A DNA stretch of 37,277 nucleotides from a virus. The stretch's first letter is position 1. Every line of letters begins with the position of its first letter. The stretch lies in IMG/VR virus record IMGVR_UViG_3300025732_000118, positions 1-37,277 of that record. The stretch is one strand, 5' to 3'. The notes beneath the pieces are model-generated. The model was not told where the DNA came from. It worked only from the letters and a program-made list of their open reading frames with translations, and did no database searches. Below are positions 29,149 through 35,371 of this stretch, one piece after another. The position numbers and the translations under genes were made by a program.

Positions 29149-29489
29149 GCAATTATACAGCCGAAGAAACGGCAAAAATCATAAATACGTATCGAGTCGC
29201 AACAAATAAAAAATTAGCTATAGCCGAGCTGAGCGAAACACTCGTTCGAAGTGAAAAAAGCATTATCGGTAAGCTAGCACGTGAAGGTGTGTATGAAAAA
29301 AATCGTTATTTAAATAAGCGTGGAGAGGTGCCAGAAACGAAAAAAGAAATCATAGCTCGACTCGCGAATCTATGTAATTTAAACCCCGCTAGAATACAGG
29401 GTCTGGAAAAATCGCCCAAAAATGAGTTAAAACTGCTAGAACAAGCCCTTACAGACGCCCTAAATCCCGTAGAAATTACCCAAAATTAA
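29145..29489 (+). CDS. HTH-like regulatory protein, paralogue 3
   Basis: The 114-residue product (MSNYTAEETAKIINTYRVAT...) contains LSETLVRSEKSIIGKLAREG followed by VYEKNRYLNKRGEVPETKKE. It is plainly related to the proteins at 27179 and 22778, keeping the KSII.KL.REGVY core and the basic N-K-(R/A)-G-E-(V/P)-P element. The C-terminal LANLCNLNPARIQGLEKSPK and NELKLLEQAL match the 'GLEKAsK..L..L' half of the others. It is coupled to the preceding acidic gene by ATGA. Probably a nucleic-acid-binding regulator; target unknown. Confidence 0.76.
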   Translation: MSNYTAEETAKIINTYRVATNKKLAIAELSETLVRSEKSIIGKLAREGVYEKNRYLNKRGEVPETKKEIIARLANLCNLNPARIQGLEKSPKNELKLLEQALTDALNPVEITQN

Positions 29490-29534
29490 CCCTTAATTTT
29501 ATAACCACCTGCTTAAAAAAAAATATATAGACTT

Positions 29535-29881
29535 TTAAAAGACGGTATCTTGCGAGTATCGCGAATTGTCGCAACCCCGTCTTATATTTCGTACGTAATT
29601 ACATTGATTGAAACAAACAAATGATTCTTAAACCGTATTATTGCGCTTTGCGATCCCATACAACCGTAAAACGGTTAGTTAAAAACCGAATGCACAATCT
29701 TCGTTTGAATTCGTTTTAATAGCGTGTTCGGGCATGGAAAAACTTATAATAAAGATTGTAAATATGTCTAGAAGCTCTGTTCCCCGCTTACGCTTCCTTT
29801 CGAGCACACAGATTTTACAATCAATATAACTATTCCCAGACCCGAACACGAAACTGTTATGTAAGTTGTAATGAATTAATT
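29535..29881 (-). ncRNA. Second structured ncRNA candidate, minus strand (about 345 nt)
   Basis: From a minus-strand promoter to a hairpin near 29539-29583 there is no gene. Long-range complementary arms nest cleanly: CGTGTTCGGG/CCCGAACACG (29723/29841, 10 bp), enclosing GATTGTAAA/TTTACAATC (29754/29814, 9 bp), enclosing GCTC/GAGC (29774/29802). AACCG/CGGTT forms a local hairpin near 29663. The end hairpin pairs AAGACGG/CCGTCTT (29539/29577) over TTGCGA/TCGCAA and is followed by a short T-run in the minus direction. The only frame inside is an 18-codon one without a ribosome site. No known RNA family was recognised. Bases 29490-29534 and 29917-29963 carry nothing seen. Confidence 0.58.
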
Positions 29882-29887
29882 TCTATT

Positions 29888-29916
29888 ATTATACCACAAC
29901 TTTTGTAACAAGTCAA
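29888..29916 (-). promoter_or_regulatory. Minus-strand sigma70-type promoter of the second ncRNA candidate
   Basis: TTGACT (29916-29911) and TATAAT (29893-29888) with a 17-base spacer on the minus strand; predicted start near 29881. Confidence 0.8.
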
Positions 29917-29963
29917 GTGTTTTAGTTAACTTACTTATATATTATTTTTGAGTAGGTGAATAT

Positions 29964-29987
29964 AAAAAAGGGGAGCTACTGCTCCCC
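29964..29987 (-). terminator. Intrinsic terminator of the minus-strand cupin operon
   Basis: GGGGAGC (29970-29976) and GCTCCCC (29981-29987) form a 7-bp stem with loop TACT, followed in the minus direction by T6. The stop codon of the cupin gene (29976-29978) is inside the hairpin. Confidence 0.9.
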
Positions 29988-30239
29988 GTATATCATTTCA
30001 ATTATTTTGACTGGTTTATCGAAAGTTTTATAACTATGCCAGTTTCGAGGTGGAATTGTCATGCTTTCGAGCTTACATAACTTAAAACTACTGTTGTGCT
30101 CTCGTTGTACCGACAATACTCCACTCAATACAAAAATGTATTTGGCTTCATTCGGCCTTCGTTCTAGTGTAGTTTCAGTATTGCACTCCAGCTCTCGAAC
30201 AAATATTTTTACGCCATTTTCATGAAATATTGTTTGCAC
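29976..30239 (-). CDS. Small cupin-like protein
   Basis: The 87-residue product (GTG start at 30239) reads MQTIFHENGVKIFVRELECN..., with EAKYIFVLSGVLSVQREHNS, then SMTIPPRNWHSY. This order of strands and the P...W.H element fits a small single-domain cupin (beta-barrel), but the usual His/Glu metal set is incomplete. Small cupins in phages are of unknown role, sometimes modifying sugars or nucleotides. It ends inside a terminator and lies 95 bases after the previous gene, with a GC-rich hairpin (30257-30281) between. Confidence 0.65.
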   Translation of the reverse strand: MQTIFHENGVKIFVRELECNTETTLERRPNEAKYIFVLSGVLSVQREHNSSFKLCKLESMTIPPRNWHSYKTFDKPVKIIEMIYGEQ

Positions 30240-30256
30240 GTAAATACTCTCGCCTT

Positions 30257-30281
30257 CGCGCAGCTGCGCGCCTTCGGCGCG
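30257..30281 (-). repeat. GC-rich overlapping palindromes between two minus-strand genes
   Basis: CGCGCAGCTGCGCG (30257-30270) is a perfect palindrome. It overlaps a stem CGCGCC/GGCGCG with loop TTC (30267-30281). No U-run follows in the minus direction. It could act as a transcription pause or mRNA-end element between the acidic protein gene and the cupin gene. Confidence 0.5.
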
Positions 30282-30334
30282 AAATCACGCTGGGTTTTTC
30301 ATACTCGAGTTTGCTGCGATAGTCCAACAGTTTT

Positions 30335-30595
30335 TCACTGGAAATTCTCTTGAACTTCTTCATCGCTCTCTCGAAATCCTTCACTACAATTCTCATAATC
30401 TTCGAGTCCTAAATGTGAATTTACCAAATTTTCAATTGAAATTAATAACTCTGCACTTTCCTCTTCCAATTCATCAGAATTCATATGTAATTCGTCAAAC
30501 ATGGAAGCGAACGTGTAATAAAAATACTGCAATATATCCTCGCGACGCTGCAACAAATCGTATTGCTTATTCGGAAACGGTATTATAATCGCCAT
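30335..30595 (-). CDS. Very acidic hypothetical protein (86 aa)
   Basis: The ATG at 30595 lies within the end of the SANT-like gene, behind AAGGAAAAAAGG. The product (MAIIIPFPNKQYDLLQRRED...) begins with the same 'II.FP' pattern as the plus-strand product at 28867. It continues with helices and a strongly acidic C-terminus (ENCSEGFRESDEEVQENF). Acidic small phage proteins may mimic DNA, but no evidence beyond composition exists here. Confidence 0.65.
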   Translation of the reverse strand: MAIIIPFPNKQYDLLQRREDILQYFYYTFASMFDELHMNSDELEEESAELLISIENLVNSHLGLEDYENCSEGFRESDEEVQENFQ

Positions 30596-30732
30596 CCTTT
30601 TTTCCTTAATCGAGAAACTTGAGTACGAATACTACCCCAAGTTTTTCCTGGAAGCATTTCCAGCAGTTTTGCTGAAGATACTTGCCCGTAGTTTTGTTGC
30701 AATATTAGATTTTCTTTGTAAGACCACCGCAT
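30583..30732 (-). CDS. Small Myb/SANT-like DNA-binding protein (49 aa)
   Basis: The product (MRWSYKENLILQQNYGQVSS..., LLEMLPGKTWGSIRTQVSRL, RKKGWRL) has the W.....I..NY...S...L..LPG.T..SI...  ..R pattern of a Myb/SANT-like helix-turn-helix, one domain long. The ATG at 30732 is only 9 bases after the -10 of its promoter, so the message is almost leaderless. An inverted repeat ATAGTG...CACTAT surrounds that -10, consistent with self-regulation. It heads the minus-strand operon with the acidic and cupin genes. Confidence 0.72.
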   Translation of the reverse strand: MRWSYKENLILQQNYGQVSSAKLLEMLPGKTWGSIRTQVSRLRKKGWRL

Positions 30733-30741
30733 AGTGTATAC

Positions 30742-30770
30742 ATTATAGACCACTATACAACAAATGTCAA
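30742..30770 (-). promoter_or_regulatory. Consensus minus-strand promoter with operator-like repeat
   Basis: TTGACA (30770-30765) and TATAAT (30747-30742) with a 17-base spacer. ATAGTG (30731-30736) and CACTAT (30751-30756) form an inverted repeat across the -10 and start point. Confidence 0.88.
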
Positions 30771-30802
30771 GATATATTTTCGAAGAAGTCAAAATTTTTG
30801 CC

Positions 30803-30832
30803 TTGACTTATGCGTGCTATTTGCAGTATAAT
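30803..30832 (+). promoter_or_regulatory. Rightward sigma70-type promoter, divergent from the SANT operon
   Basis: TTGACT (30803-30808) and TATAAT (30827-30832) with an 18-base spacer; transcription would start about 17 bases before the CAGGAG-ATG of the next gene. Confidence 0.82.
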
Positions 30833-30855
30833 ATATAATCAGTTCAGGAGTATAC

Positions 30856-31107
30856 ATGAAAAGTATTGATGAAAGTGCTCTTATTTCTCGTGCAGAACGA
30901 ATTGCTCGACCAAAAGCCAATCCTTTTTACGAAAGAGAGCGCAAGTTTTATCCGAGTATAACTCCTCGTACTGCTTCTACGGCTGCCAAGCCCCGTATGC
31001 AGTATACCGGTACCTATGTTAAAGGCATTGGCACTATGCACAAGTCAAATGCTATTCCGATTACTTCGGATGAGCAGGCGCGCGATATTGCGCGTATGAG
31101 AAGATAA
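30856..31107 (+). CDS. Conserved-type phage protein (83 aa)
   Basis: ATG at 30856 behind CAGGAG with 5 bases between; first gene of the transcript. The basic product (MKSIDESALISRAERIARPK...) ends with the segment VKGIGTMHKSNAIPI and then ARDIARMRR. I recall the 'G.gtmHKSN.VPv...E.A.DIa.MRR' pattern from many phage proteins of unknown function. It overlaps the next gene by one base. Confidence 0.78.
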   Translation: MKSIDESALISRAERIARPKANPFYERERKFYPSITPRTASTAAKPRMQYTGTYVKGIGTMHKSNAIPITSDEQARDIARMRR

Positions 31108-31466
31108 TGAAAAAACTATTATTGCTAACACTTCTTACAGCTTCTTTTTCAGCGCAAGCGGCACGGGATGCGATCATAGAATTTGATGCTCCCATAGAAT
31201 ACGAAGATGGAAGTGCTCTCGATGCTACCACTGAAATTAGTGGTTATACGTTATACTACGGTAAAACAAGTGGATCGTATGATAACAGCATATCAGTTGG
31301 TGCAAACCAGCGAGAAGTTACAGTGTCAAATCTCAGCGGAACGTATTACTTTGTAATGACTTCGACAACTACAGAACTGGAAGAGTCATTGCCGAGTAAC
31401 GAAATCAGTGCTCGTTTTTCGAAAGGAAAAGCGAAAAAGTTTATTATTCGATTTCGCGGAAACTAA
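31107..31466 (+). CDS. Secreted fibronectin type III-like protein, paralogue 1
   Basis: The 119-residue product has a signal peptide (MKKLLLLTLLTASFSAQA, cleavage likely after AQA near 18) and then a single FN3-like beta-sandwich: DAPIEYEDGSALDATTEISG, YTLYYGKTSGSYDNS, and YYFVMTSTT, ending SLPSNEISARFS. A basic tail (GKAKKFIIRFR) closes it. It is related to the product at 35358. Export to the periplasm or outside is unusual for an early phage protein; roles could be superinfection exclusion or cell-envelope change. It overlaps both neighbours by one base. Confidence 0.8.
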   Translation: MKKLLLLTLLTASFSAQAARDAIIEFDAPIEYEDGSALDATTEISGYTLYYGKTSGSYDNSISVGANQREVTVSNLSGTYYFVMTSTTTELEESLPSNEISARFSKGKAKKFIIRFRGN

Positions 31467-31858
31467 TGATGTATTATAGGCAAAAGCCTGTCAGCGTGGA
31501 AGCCTACCAGCTTTCACGGGAGTCTTATAAGTTTATTATGGACTGGCTTCGAGTTCATGAAATTGACTTTGACGATCATGGCTGGGAAGGCAGTAGACGT
31601 TTTATCGTATTTTACCAGCATGAAGGACGCATGAAAGTATGCGAAAGCGACTGGATTGTGCGAGAAGTTACAGGCGAATTTACTGTTTACCAAAATGAAA
31701 CTTTTTGTCGATCCTACGAGTCCAGTGACTACATGAACTCGACAGCTAAACACTGTGCCGAACTGATCGATACTCTTTATATCAAAGGTGATCTATCAGA
31801 ACGAGCTGCTGGTATGCGTGCTGCACGAGATATCATACTTAAAAAGTACGGAGAATAA
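31466..31858 (+). CDS. Conserved-type phage protein (130 aa)
   Basis: The product begins MMYYRQKPVSVEAYQLSRES. A 'Y.KKPV.VEA.Q' opening followed by W.....  ..R.  ..D.I.R.V.GEF.V....  F...YE is a pattern I know from widespread phage proteins of unknown function; here it reads DWIVREVTGEFTVYQNETF. The rest (ELIDTLYIKGDLSERAAGMR) is helical. It starts with two Met codons at the end of the previous gene. Confidence 0.78.
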   Translation: MMYYRQKPVSVEAYQLSRESYKFIMDWLRVHEIDFDDHGWEGSRRFIVFYQHEGRMKVCESDWIVREVTGEFTVYQNETFCRSYESSDYMNSTAKHCAELIDTLYIKGDLSERAAGMRAARDIILKKYGE

Positions 31859-31859
31859 A

Positions 31860-32078
31860 TTGTTATATCGATCGCAAATATTGAAAGCACTTAAAAAGCA
31901 CTACGAAAGTTCGATTGAGTATCATACAGTAAATGTAAACATTTTACTTGACAATACCGTAGGCGTTGCCGAGCACCCAGATGTAATGAATACAATTGAC
32001 ACCGAGCTTAGTAAAATTGCGGAATGGGAAGAAAAACTTCAAATTTTAAATAAATATTTTTCCGGAATTGGCGTATAA
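31860..32078 (+). CDS. Small hypothetical protein with TTG start (72 aa)
   Basis: The TTG at 31860 has CGGAG six bases upstream and starts directly after the previous stop; the longer frame is a shadow of the previous gene. The product (MLYRSQILKALKKHYESSIE..., TVNVNILLDNTVGVAEHPDV) resembles short phage proteins with the pattern N..vyL.n.VGVgEH.d....i..EL.kiA. It overlaps the next start by one base. Confidence 0.68.
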   Translation: MLYRSQILKALKKHYESSIEYHTVNVNILLDNTVGVAEHPDVMNTIDTELSKIAEWEEKLQILNKYFSGIGV

Positions 32079-32623
32079 TGGCAGAGAGGCAACAACACGG
32101 ATTCAATTTTGAAACCGCGGTTAAATCTTTTTTAGGAGCACAGAACAATTCTTACACCGCAGAATGGGACGCAGAAAATAATATTAGCATAAAATTTATT
32201 GGCTCTGGAACTATTGATATGGGTTCAATTGTTCGTATATTTACACATCTTCAAAATCCTGGCTGGACAATGATTCTCGGTCGTCATAGCAATAAAGTCT
32301 GTCATTCAGTCTACGAACTGACATTTACAGAAGAAGTGTGCAAAGCTTTGCGGGGTCATCTCACTCTAGAGATGGTCACTGAATTTGATAATACTGTTAA
32401 ATCTTTTGTAGTTGGACAACATAAAGAAGCTCGAGCTTATGCCAAGATGTGGAAACTTGCCAATAAACTTCGTATGGGATTACTCACTGTTCAACCTAAA
32501 ATTGATAGTAAAAATCAGCGACGAGTTCAATGTGGTATAAACAATACTGCCTTTAAAAAGCTTTTTCCAAACGCTCAGCTTTCAAAAAGATTTGAGTCTT
32601 TGGTAGGAGTAAATTTTGCTTAA
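32078..32623 (+). CDS. Putative restriction-endonuclease-like protein
   Basis: The 181-residue product begins MAERQQHGFNFETAVKSFLG and continues with YTAEWDAENNISIKFIGSGT and IDMGSIVRIF. The 'GF.FE ... Y...WD....SIK' arrangement recalls type II restriction-enzyme-like (PD-(D/E)XK) domains, with Asp and Lys in place but Ser where Glu is usual, so activity is uncertain. The gene directly downstream is an adenine methyltransferase, the typical partner of a nuclease. They overlap by 8 bases. It could also be a phage modification accessory protein. Confidence 0.5.
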   Translation: MAERQQHGFNFETAVKSFLGAQNNSYTAEWDAENNISIKFIGSGTIDMGSIVRIFTHLQNPGWTMILGRHSNKVCHSVYELTFTEEVCKALRGHLTLEMVTEFDNTVKSFVVGQHKEARAYAKMWKLANKLRMGLLTVQPKIDSKNQRRVQCGINNTAFKKLFPNAQLSKRFESLVGVNFA

Positions 32624-33362
32624 TAAAGAACTAGATAAATTTTATACCAACTCAGATGTAGCAGCTTTTTGTGCTAATATATTTGCAAAATATAAACTTG
32701 ACGGGCCAACTGTAGAACCTTCAGCGGGGTCAGGTGCCTTCGCACCGTGGTCAAATATAATGTTCGATCTACTGCCCGAAGGACCAAATATTACGCAAGC
32801 AAACTTTTTAACAGTAAACTCAAAACAATATAAAAACTATCTTGGAAATCCTCCATTTGGAAAAAATTCTTCTTTAGCTAAAAAGTTTTTTAATCATGCT
32901 GCTTTGGGACAGGGAGTTATTGGATTTATTTTGCCACGCACTTTTCGCAAAGTATCCATACAAAATGCATTGAATATGAATTTTCATTTGGTAGAAGATG
33001 TGCTTCTTTCTCCCAACAGTTTTACACTCAATGGAAAACCATACGCAGTTCCTTGCGTATTTCAAGTGTGGGTATGGAAATCTCTCAAAAGAGAAAAGGT
33101 AGTGCTACCTACATCGCATTCAGACTTTAGTTTCGTTAAACCTTCAGAATGTGACTTTAGTATTCGACGAGTGGGTGTAAATGCTGGTGTAGTAAATGAC
33201 CACAATAATTATGCGGAAGCATCAAATTATTTTATTCGCGGACCAGTAAAAAATATTTTTATTGATCTCGAATCACAGTTTAGAGAAGCTGCTATAAATA
33301 CAGCAGGCAATCCTTCACTATCAAAATCAGAGCTTATTTATATTTATGAAAGACGAAGATGA
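32616..33362 (+). CDS. N6-adenine DNA methyltransferase
   Basis: The 248-residue product has the SAM-binding motif I EPSAGSGAF (near 36-44) and the catalytic motif IV NPPF (GNPPFGKNSSLAKKFF), typical of adenine-N6 methyltransferases. The start is a TTG at 32616, behind TAGGAGT; it opens with LNKELDKFYTNSDVA. Phage adenine methylation protects from host restriction or serves with its own nuclease. The C-terminal part probably recognises DNA. It overlaps the nuclease-like gene upstream and a tiny membrane gene downstream. Confidence 0.82.
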   Translation: MLNKELDKFYTNSDVAAFCANIFAKYKLDGPTVEPSAGSGAFAPWSNIMFDLLPEGPNITQANFLTVNSKQYKNYLGNPPFGKNSSLAKKFFNHAALGQGVIGFILPRTFRKVSIQNALNMNFHLVEDVLLSPNSFTLNGKPYAVPCVFQVWVWKSLKREKVVLPTSHSDFSFVKPSECDFSIRRVGVNAGVVNDHNNYAEASNYFIRGPVKNIFIDLESQFREAAINTAGNPSLSKSELIYIYERRR

Positions 33363-33444
33363 AATTTTAATGTATCTCAGCTATGGTTGGGGTCTTTTCT
33401 TTTTTGCTTTGTTTGCGAACTGGATTGCTGGGCTAATGGCTTAA
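33346..33444 (+). CDS. Tiny membrane protein (32 aa)
   Basis: The ATG at 33346 lies inside the end of the methyltransferase gene, and the stop (TAATG) gives the start of the next one. The product has an acidic start (MKDEDEIL) and one transmembrane helix (YGWGLFFFALFANWIAGLMA). Coupling on both sides supports it; role unknown. Confidence 0.55.
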   Translation: MKDEDEILMYLSYGWGLFFFALFANWIAGLMA

Positions 33445-34286
33445 TGGATTATTATAACGAAAACGATCCAAAAATAGCAAAGTGGCTAAAAAATCTTATA
33501 GCCGCTAATCTGCTTCCTCCCGGAGATGTAGATACTAGATCAATAGAAGAAGTGGCGCCTAGTGATTTAGCAGCATACACTAGATGTCACTTTTTTGCTG
33601 GTATAGGAGGTTGGCCTCTTGCTTTGCAGCTAGCAAATTGGCCTACTGATCGTCCGGTATGGACGGGATCCTGCCCCTGCCAGCCATTTAGTGTTGCAGG
33701 AAGTCAAAAAGGATATAATGATGAAAGACACCTCTGGCCTATCTGGGCTGACCTCATTGCCGCATGCGAGCCTCCAGCAATATTTGGAGAGCAGGTTGCA
33801 AGTCCTGCTGGGAGAGAGTGGCTCGGAGATGTACGCAATTCGCTCGAAGCACTGGGATATTCCGTGGGGGCCGCCGATCTTTGCGCTGCGGGCGTCAGCG
33901 CCCCGCACATCCGACAAAGACTCTACTGGGTGGGTTACTCCGAGCGCGCGAGACTGGAAGGATACAGCCGGTATGAGCGCTCAATCTGGGGATCGCAAGC
34001 GAGCAGATCAACTACCGAGACAGATGATTCACGCGGGCTGGCAGACACCGGTAGTGAACGACGCGAGAGGGAGCGATTACAGTTACTCGAATGGAAAGAA
34101 GTTCTACAAGCTCCATGGGCAGATAAAGAATACATCGAATGCGCCTTTGACGGAAAATACAGGCCAGCCAAACCCGGAATTCAGTTGTTGGTTGATGGGG
34201 TTTCCTCTAGAATGGCTAAATTACACGGAATAGGTAATGCAATTGTACCCCAATTAGCTGCAGCTTTTATTCTTGCTTCAACTTAA
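33444..34286 (+). CDS. C5-cytosine DNA methyltransferase
   Basis: The 280-residue product shows the C5-methyltransferase motifs in order: motif I HFFAGIGGW (49-57), motif IV GSCPCQPFSVAG with catalytic Cys79, motif VI-like GEQVAS (near 112-118; the usual ENV is changed to EQV), motif VIII APHIRQRLYWVG, and motif X HGIGNAIVPQLAAAFI. The target recognition region between VIII and X is short. The ATG at 33444 shares TAATG with the preceding small gene; an upstream in-frame start at 33387 shadows that gene. Phage versions protect DNA from host enzymes. Confidence 0.88.
   Translation: MDYYNENDPKIAKWLKNLIAANLLPPGDVDTRSIEEVAPSDLAAYTRCHFFAGIGGWPLALQLANWPTDRPVWTGSCPCQPFSVAGSQKGYNDERHLWPIWADLIAACEPPAIFGEQVASPAGREWLGDVRNSLEALGYSVGAADLCAAGVSAPHIRQRLYWVGYSERARLEGYSRYERSIWGSQASRSTTETDDSRGLADTGSERRERERLQLLEWKEVLQAPWADKEYIECAFDGKYRPAKPGIQLLVDGVSSRMAKLHGIGNAIVPQLAAAFILAST
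33718..34233 (+). CDS. Candidate overlapping gene within the C5 methyltransferase (171 aa)
   Basis: A second frame inside the methyltransferase gene is open for 171 codons from the ATG at 33718, which has AAAGGA with 5 bases between. Its product is not random-looking: SLQQYLESRLQVLLGESGSE, GPPIFALRASAPRTSD, GWVTPSARDWKDTAG and CWLMGFPLEWLN. I recall phage and prophage proteins with the same series (S.LY...W......  LRASA.RTSD.  ..GW.TP.ARDWKD ... WLMG.P..W). Whether the frame is expressed, or the likeness comes from the same DNA in other phages, is open. Confidence 0.4.
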   Translation: MMKDTSGLSGLTSLPHASLQQYLESRLQVLLGESGSEMYAIRSKHWDIPWGPPIFALRASAPRTSDKDSTGWVTPSARDWKDTAGMSAQSGDRKRADQLPRQMIHAGWQTPVVNDARGSDYSYSNGKKFYKLHGQIKNTSNAPLTENTGQPNPEFSCWLMGFPLEWLNYTE

Positions 34287-34303
34287 GATTGAAAAAATAC
34301 TTC

Positions 34304-34332
34304 TTGACTGAGTTGCCTTGAAGTTATATACT
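34304..34332 (+). promoter_or_regulatory. Rightward sigma70-type promoter
   Basis: TTGACT (34304-34309) and TATACT (34327-34332) with a 17-base spacer lie in the gap after the methyltransferase, 29 bases before the next ATG. Confidence 0.75.
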
Positions 34333-34360
34333 ATATAAGTAAAGTCGAAAGAGCGTAAGC

Positions 34361-34621
34361 ATGAATAATCGTTTTATTCGCGGAGTCGGTACTTATATTT
34401 GTGTTTCCTGCAACCGGCGCACTCGGCCGCACGGCGGCGACCTCAGCGCAGTATACGTTAAGCTCTGCGAAGAGTGCTATGAACTTGCAGGTATTGAAAA
34501 CTCTATTCTTGACGGGCATGCTCCTTCACGAGAAACGTGTGAGTATTACATTGAGCGGCTGGAATGTCGTGGAGTAAATGCAAAAATTATTTTCCCGGAA
34601 GTAAGGAAGTATCTACAATGA
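34361..34621 (+). CDS. Small zinc-ribbon protein (86 aa)
   Basis: ATG at 34361. The product has CVSC (CxxC) near residue 14 and CEEC near 36 with a TRPHGGD turn between, forming a four-Cys zinc ribbon. It continues ELAGIENSILDGHAP. A pattern F.R.VG.Y.C..C.R.TR.TG...  LC..CYELAG.EN....DG is common in small phage proteins of unknown role, perhaps nucleic acid binding. It heads the last transcript unit in the window and overlaps the next gene by 4 bases. Confidence 0.78.
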   Translation: MNNRFIRGVGTYICVSCNRRTRPHGGDLSAVYVKLCEECYELAGIENSILDGHAPSRETCEYYIERLECRGVNAKIIFPEVRKYLQ

Positions 34622-34872
34622 GTGGCGGACATTTTGACTATCGACAGTATCATATTCAAGAAATCGCAGAAACTCTAGATCTTGATTTGACTGAAAGTGA
34701 CTATGTAAGAGAAGAGCTTTCCATTGAAACAAAAGAGTTTATGAAAGAAACTTTGTATCTTCTGAGAGATGTAGCAGCACGAGTTCATGCACTTGACTAT
34801 CTGCTTGCGGGAGATATTGACGAAGATAGTCTTTTCGAGTATTACGAGCGAAGGAAAAATAACCATGATTGA
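34618..34872 (+). CDS. Conserved-type phage protein MSGGHFDY family (84 aa)
   Basis: ATG at 34618 overlaps the previous stop. The product starts MSGGHFDYRQYHIQEIAETL, a well-known opening for a family of small phage proteins, and continues with an acidic helical part (RDVAARVHALDYLLAGDIDE). It ends in a charged helix. The function of the family is not known to me. It overlaps the following gene by 8 bases. Confidence 0.8.
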   Translation: MSGGHFDYRQYHIQEIAETLDLDLTESDYVREELSIETKEFMKETLYLLRDVAARVHALDYLLAGDIDEDSLFEYYERRKNNHD

Positions 34873-35077
34873 GACATTTTGGTTTTATGCACGTCGCGCA
34901 GGTTTTACGTTCTGGGAAAAAGAATCTTGGAATCATAGAAATCGTCGAATTGATTGGTCATCAGACTATGATGATGAACTTCAAAGATACACTCGCGAAG
35001 TAGTTATTCATACTCTTCGTCGAATGCATTGCAATAAAAAAGTTGAAATTGAAATACTGAATGAGTTTAATTTGTGA
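34865..35077 (+). CDS. Small aromatic/charged protein (70 aa)
   Basis: ATG at 34865 inside the previous gene's end, behind AAGGA. The product (IETFWFYARRAGFTFWEKES..., REVVIHTLRRMHCNKKVEIE) has an aromatic N-terminus and a basic helical C-terminus. No family was recognised. Its stop overlaps a GTG start (GTGA) of the next small gene. Confidence 0.66.
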   Translation: MIETFWFYARRAGFTFWEKESWNHRNRRIDWSSDYDDELQRYTREVVIHTLRRMHCNKKVEIEILNEFNL

Positions 35078-35187
35078 TTAAACGTCTACTAGTTACACTC
35101 TTTTTCGGTGTGCTTATTGTAGAATTATTTATACTGTATTTTGTTTTGGGCTACATGCTTTATGCCAAACTATTCACCGAAGGATGA
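35074..35187 (+). CDS. Small membrane protein with GTG start (37 aa)
   Basis: The GTG at 35074 overlaps the previous stop. The product MIKRLLVTLFFGVLIVELFI, then LYFVLGYMLYAKLF, is a basic start followed by a transmembrane helix that could serve as an uncleaved anchor. It overlaps the next gene by 26 bases. Function unknown. Confidence 0.55.
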   Translation: MIKRLLVTLFFGVLIVELFILYFVLGYMLYAKLFTEG

Positions 35188-35371
35188 AATAAATCTAGCA
35201 TTCGTTGCTCTATGCAAGGGTGGCGACACTTATGGTATTCTCGAAAGTTTATATCATCAAGCGGTAACTGATGTAATAAACTTTATTTCGGAAGAGTATG
35301 TTCGAGACTTTGCTTACGATTATCGAGAGGATTTAATTCTCAGTCTTCGAGAAAAATTTGAAAAAACTTAA
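35162..35371 (+). CDS. Hypothetical protein (69 aa)
   Basis: ATG at 35162 within the end of the previous small gene. The product (MPNYSPKDEINLAFVALCKG..., then INFISEEYVRDFAYDYREDL) is acidic and helical. The upstream in-frame start at 35141 would run deeper into the membrane gene and lacks a ribosome site. It overlaps the secreted FN3 gene by 14 bases. No family was recognised. Confidence 0.62.
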   Translation: MPNYSPKDEINLAFVALCKGGDTYGILESLYHQAVTDVINFISEEYVRDFAYDYREDLILSLREKFEKT

